NCBI GenBank assembly: GCA_019096155.1
Contig: JAHCVI010000006.1
Location: forward strand, 434,001-498,000
Origin: Staphylotrichum longicolle
Lineage: Eukaryota; Ascomycota; Sordariomycetes; Sordariales; Chaetomiaceae
Length of the DNA: 64,000 bases
Direction of reading: 5' to 3'
The notes beneath the pieces were generated by a model. That model was not told where the DNA came from, made no database searches, and saw only the letters and a list, made by a program, of their open reading frames with translations. This document shows positions 10,772 to 19,260 of the stretch, in pieces. The first letter of the stretch is position 1; the number at the start of each line of letters is the position of its first letter. The translations under genes and the position numbers were made by a program.

Positions 10772-12036
10772 ATGGCCGACACAACACACTCTCTGGCGGC
10801 AGAGAAGGACATCGGCCAGACGACCGGTACCGCAAACCCGGCGGCCAATGGCACTACCCACTTCCGGGGCTACGACCCCAGGAACCCGATGGCCAACATC
10901 CACGCCGACGACCAGATCCGGCTGCCGGCTTTCGGTGGTGAGTTCCAGCCCGGTCTCTGGCGGCCGGCGGAGCAGCGCAAGTTCGCCAACCCGGCGCCGC
11001 TCGGTCTCTGCGCTTTCGCCCTCACCACCTTCGTCCTCTCGGCCGTCAACCTGAACGCCCGCAACGTCAACATCCCCAACATCGCTGTGCCCCTCGCCCT
11101 TGGCTATGGTGGTCTCGTCCAGCTCCTGGCGGGCATGTGGTAAGTGTTTTACAAAAAACGGGTCCTCCAATGCATGCCATCTAACCATATCGATTCAGGG
11201 AAATGGCTGTCGGCAACACCTTCGGTGCCACTGCTCTCTCGTCCTACGGCGGCTTCTGGATTGCCTACGGCATCCTGCTCACCCCCAACTGGAACATTGT
11301 TGGCCCCGGCGGGCCGTACCAGTCTGAGGCGGCCAAGGCGATCGACCCCAAGATGTCGGATTCTGTGCTCGGCTTCTTCCTGACGGGCTGGTTCATCTTC
11401 ACCACCATCCTGCTGCTCTGCACCCTGCGCTCGACTGTCATGTTCTTCCTGCTCTTCTTCACCCTGGATCTGGCCTTCCTCATGCTCGCCTGCGGCCACT
11501 ACGCCGCCAACAACGGCGCCGCCGAGTCTTCCCACAAGCTCACCCAAGCCGGTGGCGGCTTTGGCATGCTTGCAGCGTTTTTGGCGTGGTACAATGCCTT
11601 CGCCGGTATCGCCGATAGCAGGTATGTACTTTTTTTTCTTTTCTCTCTTTGCTCACCTGTTTCTCTCTCCTTGTGGCGAGCCGCCTTCGTCATGTGGAAT
11701 GATGCGATGATGGCACTTGGTCCCAAGTTTCGCCTTCACACCACACCACCCCCAGCCTAGCGCCGGGAGACACGAGTTGTCGGGTTGGCTTGGGTTGCAT
11801 GGGCCAAGGCGAGCGATCTCACGCCACATCCGTCACCCCCCAGCGAACGCCCAGCCTTTGCCCTGTTTTCAGCCGCATACGAACCGAAGGATTGGATTGG
11901 GGATTTTTTTGGCTGACGCAATTCTTCTCTGAACAGCAACTCGTTCTTCCTCATCCCCGTCTTCCACTTCCCGTGGTCGGAGAAGGGTCGCGAGGCCCGC
12001 CTCGCCCGGTCGGCGACCAACACGACCAACGCTTAG
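10772..12036 (+). CDS. Acetate/succinate transporter, GPR1/FUN34/YaaH (AceTr) family
   Basis: This six-helix plasma-membrane transporter takes up acetate or related monocarboxylates, as yeast Ato1/Ady2 and Aspergillus AcpA do. Exons 10772-11139, 11199-11621 and 11937-12036 splice in frame to about 296 residues. The signature NPAPLGL lies at about residue 75 ([18 protein letters not shown]). Helix-borne family motifs include [31 protein letters not shown] and [19 protein letters not shown], and the end is [16 protein letters not shown]. The hydrophilic N-terminus (about 70 residues) precedes the first helix. Intron 1 is 59 nt. Intron 2 is unusually long (315 nt, GTATGT...AACAG), and the last exon adds the final 33 residues, including the conserved NSFF and F-P-W segment. 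Substrate specificity cannot be deduced from the sequence alone. Confidence 0.93.
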
Positions 12037-13501
12037 ACGGTGCCATAGCGTGTCGAGTGTTTTTGGCTTTGCTATACAATATCCTTAATTGTTTTGCTTT
12101 TTTTGTTATGCGAACGTCCGGCTGCTTTTCATGGATTTCACTTTCCATGTCATTTGTGTCGGCCGGCGGGATTGGTAACCGCCGATGCCCGGGCGATCGA
12201 TACGAAGGGCTTTTGTCCTCGATGCGATGCAATGCGGTGCGATGCGGTGCGATGTCTCGCGGCGCCATTGTGGATGCGCTGCTTCTTGGGAATCCGGCAA
12301 GGGGAGTGGAGCGAATGCGAGCGATATCCCTTGTAATTTTACCAACAAAAAGAGAGACGGACTGGCGATTTCCCCAACGCGGTGGATCGCTGATTGGAAA
12401 TCCGGAGTTCTGGACCGCGTGCCTTGGTGATGTTTGCCCACTGCTGTCCACAGTTGCCCACTCGAGCCACTATCGCCTCCACACGTTTCCACGCACGAGC
12501 AGCGCTCTTCCCCGGTTTCTGCTGATCCAGAGCAACTTTGAATTGTCTCGGCACAACTGCCGCAGCCTGGATCCTCGTCGCGTACGACGCTTATGAACGG
12601 CTTTGCTGGGGAGGGCCTGACCATGCAAGCCCATGGTTGTGGATAGCGGCTCCATTTCACCTTGGGTCTCTCCACGTTGCCTGTTTGGGTCCCAATGTGT
12701 GCTCACAGCCCTTGGGCTGGACTTGTTGAACGAAAATCTCGGTTCGTGCCTGGCGGACTGGGCCGCTGAAGAGAAACCAAGGACTTGGCGCACGTGATGT
12801 CGCGCCTCGTGTCAGATGAACTCCCAGTCTCTTTCCCAGTGGCACGATGGCCCCCACGGCGCCCCCACTGGTTTGGATCGGTGCTAGGTTGTCCGACTTG
12901 ACCGACTTTCCATGTGGTGGACATGACCCCTCACCTACACTCAGAGTCTCAGATAAAGAGTGCTCTCCCCCCATATGCTCACCAAAGCTTCAAGAAGATG
13001 CTCAGACCAACGTATCAGGCTCAAAGGTCTCTGTAATGCTACTACGCTTTCAGGGTTCCGGCTCGCAGCTGGATTCTACGGATGTTTGCAGCAACCCAAG
13101 GCTGAGGTTACCGAGATGGGAAAGAGTTTGACTGTCGAGTCGTTCTGCGATTTTGAAGATATCCCTTCTTGATGCGCAGTTCATTCCACCAGAAGGGCAG
13201 TTTGCCCTGCATAAAGTCCCTGATTTTCATGTTTTCCATTGCAGCCGACTCAAGACACGTCTCGGAGATCGGACGGACGGATTCCCCTCAAATGGGAAGC
13301 GCTGACGCTCAGACACCGTTCGACATCAGCACAACATCACCTGATGCCGCTGCATCGTAAATACATATCACGTCCATCTGGGCGGCGCCATCTCAAGCAA
13401 CATTCTTTCTTTTTCCCATCTCTCCTCAACTCCAGGCCAATCCATGTTGCAGTCGTGAGCCGCCTCATGCAGCGAATCCCCAAGTCGTGGCTCGTATCCT
13501 G
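12037..13501. other. Intergenic, no gene seen
   Basis: About 1.5 kb between the acetate transporter and the fumarate reductase. Frames at 11790-12596 (+) and 12106-12675 (-) have random composition. A short GATGCGATGCAATGCGGTGCGATGCGGTGCGATG imperfect repeat occurs around 12220-12254. No RNA gene or promoter element could be assigned with confidence. Confidence 0.5.
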
Positions 13502-15112
13502 ATGACAAGACGTCGTATTCTCTCCATCGTGTTCTTCAGCATCATCCTGATTCCCATCACAGCAATCCTGTATCACCGTCTCACCGCGGCACTCGCCCAC
13601 TTCACAACGTCATCCGTCCACATGGCGAACCCCAATCCGCCCCCGGTCATCGTGGTCGGCGCCGGACTCGCGGGGCTCTCGGCCGCCTACTCGGCCCTGC
13701 AGGCCGGTTCCCCCTCCGTCCGCCTCCTCGAGCGCGCCGCGAAGCCCGGCGGCAACAGCATCAAGGCCTCGTCCGGCATCAACGGCGCGCCAACAAAGTA
13801 CCAGAACGCCGCCAAGTACGGCGTCGACAACAGCTTCTGGGACGACACGGTCCGGTCTGCCGGGACCCGGCTCAACGCCACCGTCGCCGAGCCCATCAAG
13901 AAGCAGCGGCAGGGCCTCATCTCGACGCTCACAACCCGTTCAGCCGCCGCCATCGACTTTCTCGTCGACCTCGGCGTTGACCTCAGCGTCGTCGCCCAGC
14001 TCGGCGGCCACAGCAAACCACGCACCCACCGCGGTGCCGGCAAGACCCCTCCCGGCGCATCCATCGTCACCACCCTCCTCGCCAAGCTCAAGGACCAAGG
14101 CCCGGACCGCTTCTCCCTCGTCACCGAAGCCGAAGTCACCAAGCTCCTCACCTCCTCTTCCTCCCCCACCACCGTCACCGGCGTCGAGTACCGCAACCCC
14201 CAGAACGCCGACCCCGCCGCCGCCCCGCCGCAGACCCTCCACGGCCCCGTCGTGTTCACCACCGGCGGCTTCGGCGGCGACACGCACGGCCTGCTAGCGC
14301 AGTACCGCCCGGACCTGTCCGGCCTGCCGTCGACCAACGACCCGCGGCCGGGGGCGCACGCGGTGCTGTCCGCCGCCGGCGCGCGCCTCGTCGACATGGA
14401 GAGCGTGCAGATCCACCCGACGGGCTTCGTCGACCCGGCCAGCCCGCAGACGCCCGTCAAGTTCCTCGCGGCCGAGATGCTGCGCGGCGAAGGGGGCGTG
14501 CTGCTGGTCAAGGGGAAGAGGGTGGTGAACGAGCTCGAGACGCGGGAGAAGGTGAGCGGCGTGATCATGGGGCTGACCCAGGCCGAGGAGGAGGAGGGGG
14601 AAGGGGGGTTGAGGCAGTGGGATGTGCAGCTGCTGCTGGATCCGGGCGCGACGGAGGCTGCCGCGGGGCATGTGGGGTTCTATCTGTGGAAGGGGTTGTT
14701 GAGGAAGGTAAAGGTGAGCGAGCTGGATGAGACGACGAGGGAGACGCTGAGGGAGTATGCGGCGGTTGTGCGCGGAGAGAAGGAGGATGCGTTCGGGCGG
14801 GTGTCTTTTGGGCATTGGAGGCTCGGTGCCGATGGGGAGTTTGACGAGGACGCCGAGGTGTGCGTTGGGCGAGTGACACCGATTGTGCACTTCACCATGG
14901 GCGGTGCGGTCTTCAACGAGCAGGCGCAGATCCTGTCGTCGGAGCTGGGCGAGGAGGAGAAGCCGATCGGGGGCTTGTGGGGAGCCGGCGAGATCACAGG
15001 AGGGATCCATGGGGATAATCGCTTGGGCGGGTCATCACTGCTCGAGTGTGTCGTGTATGGGCGGATTGCGGGCGAGCAGGCCGCGAAGGCTGCTTTACAG
15101 GCAAGAGCTTAG
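13502..15112 (+). CDS. FAD-dependent fumarate reductase (Osm1/Frd1-like)
   Basis: This is a flavoprotein of the soluble fumarate reductase/succinate dehydrogenase superfamily. It reduces fumarate to succinate to reoxidise flavin or NADH, as yeast Osm1 and Frd1 do. It is a single exon of 536 residues. The N-terminus has basic residues and one hydrophobic helix (about residues 6-24), suggesting a signal or anchor for the ER or mitochondria. The dinucleotide-binding motif VVVGAGLAGLSAAYSAL lies at about residue 49. The FAD-proximal KPGGNSIKASSGIN and THRGAGKTPPGASIV follow, then substrate-domain motifs IHPTGFVDP, AEMLRGEGGVLL and NELETREKV. The C-terminal HFTMGG and GEITGGIHGDNRLGGSSLLE are typical. 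The ATG at 13502 is chosen because the frame upstream has only a GTG; ATG at 13622 (MANPNPPP), just before the FAD domain, is a possible alternative. Confidence 0.9.
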   Translation: MTRRRILSIVFFSIILIPITAILYHRLTAALAHFTTSSVHMANPNPPPVIVVGAGLAGLSAAYSALQAGSPSVRLLERAAKPGGNSIKASSGINGAPTKYQNAAKYGVDNSFWDDTVRSAGTRLNATVAEPIKKQRQGLISTLTTRSAAAIDFLVDLGVDLSVVAQLGGHSKPRTHRGAGKTPPGASIVTTLLAKLKDQGPDRFSLVTEAEVTKLLTSSSSPTTVTGVEYRNPQNADPAAAPPQTLHGPVVFTTGGFGGDTHGLLAQYRPDLSGLPSTNDPRPGAHAVLSAAGARLVDMESVQIHPTGFVDPASPQTPVKFLAAEMLRGEGGVLLVKGKRVVNELETREKVSGVIMGLTQAEEEEGEGGLRQWDVQLLLDPGATEAAAGHVGFYLWKGLLRKVKVSELDETTRETLREYAAVVRGEKEDAFGRVSFGHWRLGADGEFDEDAEVCVGRVTPIVHFTMGGAVFNEQAQILSSELGEEEKPIGGLWGAGEITGGIHGDNRLGGSSLLECVVYGRIAGEQAAKAALQARA

Positions 15113-15510
15113 GCTGTGTCCGCTTGTCTGGAGAAGAGGCTCAGCGCCCTCCCATGAAATAGATTCCAGAGGATGTACCTCATGTTTTGGAACAAGCCAG
15201 AGATCATAAAAGTCGAAGATCTTAACAGTTGATGAACGCAGGTGTTGGCAAATCCAAGACAGGGAAACAAACGTAGGTAACAACCGTTAAGTTCAGGATT
15301 TGTTTATGATATTTCACAGAAATGTTTACTTTGTTCGGTGCGATGGAAGCATCAGGTCTACGACAGAACTCGAGGGACCGTAGCCACATTGCTAAGTTTG
15401 TAATAACGGGGACACCAAACAAAAATGTAATGGTCGAGTCCATCAACACATCTCGATCAGGGGCGATGGGGGTGAAAAGAAAACGACCTCGCACAGAAAC
15501 GAAAAAGTTA
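15113..15510. other. Intergenic between fumarate reductase and tRNA-Leu
   Basis: This 398-bp AT-richer stretch carries the fumarate reductase 3' flank and, on the minus strand, the region downstream of the tRNA. The minus-strand tRNA should terminate at a T-run; an AACTTTTTC sequence lies just past the tRNA 3' end on the transcribed strand (plus-strand GAAAAAGTT at 15501-15509), consistent with Pol III termination. Nothing else is seen. Confidence 0.5.
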
Positions 15511-15621
15511 TGACAAGAGTGGGATTCGAACCCACGCCCTTTCGGACCACGGAATCTTTGTGGAGATTTGGATTAAGGGTAAACCTTAACGTGGCGCCTT
15601 AGACCGCTCGGCCATCTTGCC
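15511..15621 (-). tRNA. trnL(AAG): tRNA-Leu (AAG) with 31-nt intron
   Basis: Read on the minus strand, the acceptor stem GGCAAGA pairs with TCTTGTC, followed by discriminator A. The D arm GCCGAGCGGTCTAAGGC contains the internal A box, and GTGGGTTCGAATCCCAC is the T arm and B box. The anticodon stem is CCACG/CGTGG, with loop TTAAGG...C giving anticodon AAG at plus positions 15585-15587. A long class-II variable arm (TCCGAAAGGGC) fits leucine. The intron occupies 15553-15583, directly 3' of anticodon position 37. It contains CCTTAA, which can pair with the anticodon-loop TTAAGG, the usual pre-tRNA extended helix. The gene lies just 3' of the quinate activator, which is read on the same strand. 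Confidence 0.95.
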
Positions 15622-15839
15622 TTGCTTGTTGTTGAAGGTCGGAGCGCTAATTGATGGTATCAGCCAGCACCGCGATTTCAGCCAGCGTCGTCGACTTTCG
15701 ACAACATCCTGTCGATCCACATTGATTCTCCACAGCACGATATTAGCACGATATTACACTGCACCTGACGTGAACTGCGAAAAGAAACAAGATGCACATC
15801 ATGTCTTTCCACCACAACATAGACTACGGGATATCCAGG

Positions 15840-18242
15840 TCATACAGCTCCAAAATTGCGCGTCAAAATCTCGTTAATGTCGCATCCTGGCGCAAATCCA
15901 AGATTGGTCATGAACTGCGTGTCTAGATCGACCGCATCCGCGCGCTCAATCGACGCAAGGTCGTCGAGAAGCGCATCATAGTCGGGGCTGTGTCCAAACC
16001 CGAGGGGAGGGATGTTGAGGGTGGGCGATGCGTGGTGGTCGTGGTGTGTGGGACCCATGGCTGGGCCAACCCCGGACATGCCACCCAAGCCCGTCCCAGT
16101 GTGCGGCATGTGCATGTTACCGCCCTGAGACAGCGAAACTGAAGGGCTGGTGAAGGTAGGTTGTTGATATGACGGTGCAACGCCCGGAGCCAGAAATGAA
16201 GGGTATCCTCTGCTGGCTGTGGGCTGTTGCTGATGTGGTGTCGTGCTCGGGCCCAACGACATGGGGGTCGGGTAGCTCATCATGGAGCTGCTTGGGGCAG
16301 GAAACTGGGCCGAACTGGGCAATTCCAGAGTATCATCTGTCAATGGAAAGAGGGAGATGGGTTGGGCGCTGCGACCACTCGTGGACTGCCTTTTCTGAAG
16401 CCCTCGAGAAGAGTGGGCCGGCACCAGCCCTCGCAGTACCTGCCGGTTTTGCTCGCTGCACCCAAGAAGGTATTCCTCGTTTGCCAACGCTGCGACACAT
16501 GCGGAGATGAATGGGGGCGTGCTGGACCGACCGAAGAGGCGCTGGTACTGATCAAGTGTGTCAAGGAGCAAGGGCAGATAAGTGTCGGACCCGGGCTCCG
16601 CGATGGCTCGAGCCCATAAGTAGGTAGCCCTGGCCACGTAGGGCGTTGGTACTGTGGCAGTCCCACAGGTCGGCGAGATAATAAAACTTCCAAACGGTAG
16701 GTTGGCGTCTATTGCTTGCTGTAGCGCGGTGACGAACATGCCCGAACCTCCTGCAAGTAATGATCCGTGGCTCCTTGACGTTTCCCTGGCCACAACCTTG
16801 ATTATGGCGTATATCTGGTTGAAGGTGCTCAGACAGAACGCGGAACTTCGAGACGAGCGGGAACCCATATTGGCGGCCCCGAAGCCGTCACACGGCGTCC
16901 ACGGTTCCCACTGGTCATGGCCGCCCTCGGACACCAGCGGCAGAGCACTGAGGTCTTCTGCCCGCAAATGGGGCGGCACGCTGCACCTCACCGATAGTAT
17001 CGTATCGACGATGAAGCAGGATATCAAGGCCAGGTTCATCCTCTGGCCGTTTCTCTCCTGGGCGCCGCGTTGGGTTGTGTCGGGATCCAGGAGCACACGA
17101 ATGGCAGTACCAGTCAGCACAGCCGCGCCAGGCAACTTGTCCTGCCCCAGATTGACAAGACCAAGCAGCAGAAATGCCCGGGCGTGGTGAACCTGGAACG
17201 GACCATTCTCTGTCGGGAGCAGTCGACGAGCAATGTCGTAGATTTCAGTGGGAGACGGGTCAGTGCTCTCTGACGAAGACGGCAAGGTACTGGCAGCATC
17301 TTGAAGAGATGCCAATGCCAAAGCCGCCCAAAGCTCCGCATGAACCGCAAACGAGGGATCCGTCGAATCAATGGCGAGTCCGTGGTCCGAGTAGAGATAC
17401 GAGGCCTGAAAAATGTCCTGCTTTTCGAGTATGGGTAACCACGAGTGGGTGTAGGAAAAATAAATGTCAAGAAGACGCCAGTGGTTGGAGGGAAGCTTGA
17501 CCCGGCCTGATGAGACCTGAGCGTGTTGCAACATGCCACTTGCAGACAACTGTTGTGGCCGTTCAGCCCTGAGTGCGTCGTTGCCCGGTGTGAAAGATGG
17601 GCCACATCCAGAACTCATACGCCGAGAGCTGGGAGATTCGCGAAGAGTCGTCTCCGCGTCTGGCGGAGCTGTGATCGAATTGGCGCAAGGTCGGGTTGCA
17701 TCGTCCTCGGTGTCGCTCCCATCTGCAAAAGGAGACACTTCCTGGCCTGGCGGTGGATTTGGTTTGCCAGACAGGAAGCGATCTATCCCCTTGTGCACCC
17801 GGCTTTTCCTCCACCTTTTTTGCAGATGGTCTGCTCCGCCTGGGTCTTTTCCTGCCAGAATCTGCGGTCCTTGGCCATCCGGCCGAGTAAGGAGGGTACT
17901 CAGTGTCTCCTCGCTACCAGGAACCTTCTCCAAAACCAATCCAAGAGCCAGCTCGAGGGTGCGTATGTAGCCAGTCTGCACGCCCCTCTTTTTGGGGCTC
18001 ACCTCATAGGTACACGGCCGGCTTTGGGATATGCAAGGATAGCACCGGGGTTGTTTTCCATCACATCTCTCCCGGGCGGCGCGGCACTGGTCACAGGCTC
18101 TCGATACCCTCTGGCGCTTGGCGGGAGCGGGCTGGACTGCGGGCTGTGCCGCGGGCGGGAGGGCTTCAGACCGGCTAAGCGCTTCACTGTTCGGGTTGGT
18201 GGGTGGTGTCTCGTTCTCGGGCGCCCTCCGCTTTGGTGGCAT
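15840..18242 (-). CDS. qa-1F: Quinate pathway transcriptional activator (QA-1F / QUTA-like Zn2Cys6)
   Basis: This is a nuclear Zn(II)2Cys6 activator of the quinate utilisation genes. It is a single exon of 800 residues, close to Neurospora QA-1F (816) and Aspergillus QUTA (825). The binuclear cluster at residues 50-77 is CDQCRAARERC followed by DGKQPRCYPCISQSRPC, preceded by the basic KRQRVSR. A linker and dimerisation helix follow (GVQTGYIRTLELALGLVLEKV). The fungal-specific regulatory domain begins with LPSNHWRLLDIYFSYTHSWLPIL. The C-terminal third is rich in Q, S, P and G and ends in an acidic tail (YDALLDDLASIERADAVDLD). The start is the first in-frame ATG; only a TTG lies upstream. It is divergent from the repressor gene, with a near-consensus QA-1F palindrome between them. 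That suggests autoregulation, as is known in Neurospora. Confidence 0.93.
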   Translation of the reverse strand: MPPKRRAPENETPPTNPNSEALSRSEALPPAAQPAVQPAPAKRQRVSRACDQCRAARERCDGKQPRCYPCISQSRPCTYEVSPKKRGVQTGYIRTLELALGLVLEKVPGSEETLSTLLTRPDGQGPQILAGKDPGGADHLQKRWRKSRVHKGIDRFLSGKPNPPPGQEVSPFADGSDTEDDATRPCANSITAPPDAETTLRESPSSRRMSSGCGPSFTPGNDALRAERPQQLSASGMLQHAQVSSGRVKLPSNHWRLLDIYFSYTHSWLPILEKQDIFQASYLYSDHGLAIDSTDPSFAVHAELWAALALASLQDAASTLPSSSESTDPSPTEIYDIARRLLPTENGPFQVHHARAFLLLGLVNLGQDKLPGAAVLTGTAIRVLLDPDTTQRGAQERNGQRMNLALISCFIVDTILSVRCSVPPHLRAEDLSALPLVSEGGHDQWEPWTPCDGFGAANMGSRSSRSSAFCLSTFNQIYAIIKVVARETSRSHGSLLAGGSGMFVTALQQAIDANLPFGSFIISPTCGTATVPTPYVARATYLWARAIAEPGSDTYLPLLLDTLDQYQRLFGRSSTPPFISACVAALANEEYLLGCSEQNRQVLRGLVPAHSSRGLQKRQSTSGRSAQPISLFPLTDDTLELPSSAQFPAPSSSMMSYPTPMSLGPSTTPHQQQPTASRGYPSFLAPGVAPSYQQPTFTSPSVSLSQGGNMHMPHTGTGLGGMSGVGPAMGPTHHDHHASPTLNIPPLGFGHSPDYDALLDDLASIERADAVDLDTQFMTNLGFAPGCDINEILTRNFGAV

Positions 18243-19260
18243 GGCGAAGGGGTGGATGCGTCGGATAGCCGACGCCAGCAAAGTCGCACCAGCACCAGAG
18301 TCGCTGGTGTACCATATCCGTCGGCTCGGAACCACAACCGTCCCGCACCGCCTCGTTTGACCGTCACACAAGAGGATCGGAAGAAGCCAGAGCCAAAGCC
18401 CCTAGGCTGCCGGTGGCCCGTCCTCGGAGATTGTCAAAAAGAATGGAACCCGGGGCGGGGACCAGCATGGGCCCCATACATGGACGTGTCAATCCGCGGG
18501 GGGATTCTGGGGCAGCGATCCAGAGCCCTGGACGGACCCCAGCGGACCGTCGAGGGTTGCCGGGTTCCTTTCGGCTGCGGGGTGCCGGTCGATCGCCCGC
18601 CTAGGTTTCCGTTTTCTCAGCGGTAGAGAGACGGAAACTAATTGTCGCTTACTTCGTAGACTGCACCGCTGGGCCGGGGAGATGAGCGTGCCCGCGTTGC
18701 TAGCATCGACCGTCGCATGCGCTGGTTGGTGATGGTTGCGAGGGAAGTCGAAGGCTCAATGGGGAAAAGCGATTAAACGAGTGGGGGGATTTGTGCAGGG
18801 AAAACAATTATCCCCCTCGAGTCCCCGCAGTGACCCCTGCAAACGGCACCCTGAACCCCGGTGTCCCCCCACACTCGCCCTCCCGCTGCCCGGAGTCCCA
18901 GGGCTGTCACCCTTTGCCTCCGCCCTGCACTAGCCCACATTCCCTGTCCTGTCTTGGGAAGACTGGAAGACTGGACGACGGAACGACGCCCAATACCGAG
19001 ACCTCTCTATTGCACGGATTGACGGCACTCTTTGGACTGCGGCGGGAACAGTACCCTTTCCTGCTCAGCATTTCCCTGTTTAGTCTTGTTCAGTTCATCC
19101 GCCAGCCGCCTGGGACATCGCGTCTGCACCCCGTCGATGCCTGCCTCGGTAGGCCCTGCTATCGCCGACTGTTGAAACCAAAGACTTGAGATTCGAGATT
19201 CGGGGACTGTGCATATCGGGTCACTGCACCACCAGCACTGCGCCAAACACCCTGCCGTCG
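18243..19260. promoter_or_regulatory. Divergent qa-1F / qa-1S promoter region
   Basis: A 1-kb bidirectional intergenic region. It contains a 16-bp near-match to the QA-1F operator at 18798-18813. The plus-strand open frame crossing 17523-18626 is the antisense shadow of the GC-rich activator gene and has no domain. No other gene is supported. Confidence 0.6.
18798..18813. promoter_or_regulatory. Candidate QA-1F binding site (qa-1F/qa-1S intergenic)
   Basis: GGGAAAACAATTATCC matches the Neurospora QA-1F palindrome GGRTAARYRYTTATCC at 11 of the 12 half-site positions (position 4 differs: A for T). The central four bases, ACAA, fit the RYRY pattern except at the last. The location between the two divergent regulatory genes is where Neurospora carries such a site. 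The consensus is established for Neurospora; binding here is inferred. Confidence 0.6.

Noticed and set aside
13687..14568. 293-aa open frame on -
   Set aside because: Antisense to the fumarate reductase, which has clear FAD motifs in its own frame.
17523..18626. 367-aa open frame on +
   Set aside because: Antisense to the qa-1F activator and its promoter; no domain and no codon bias; a GC-rich shadow frame.
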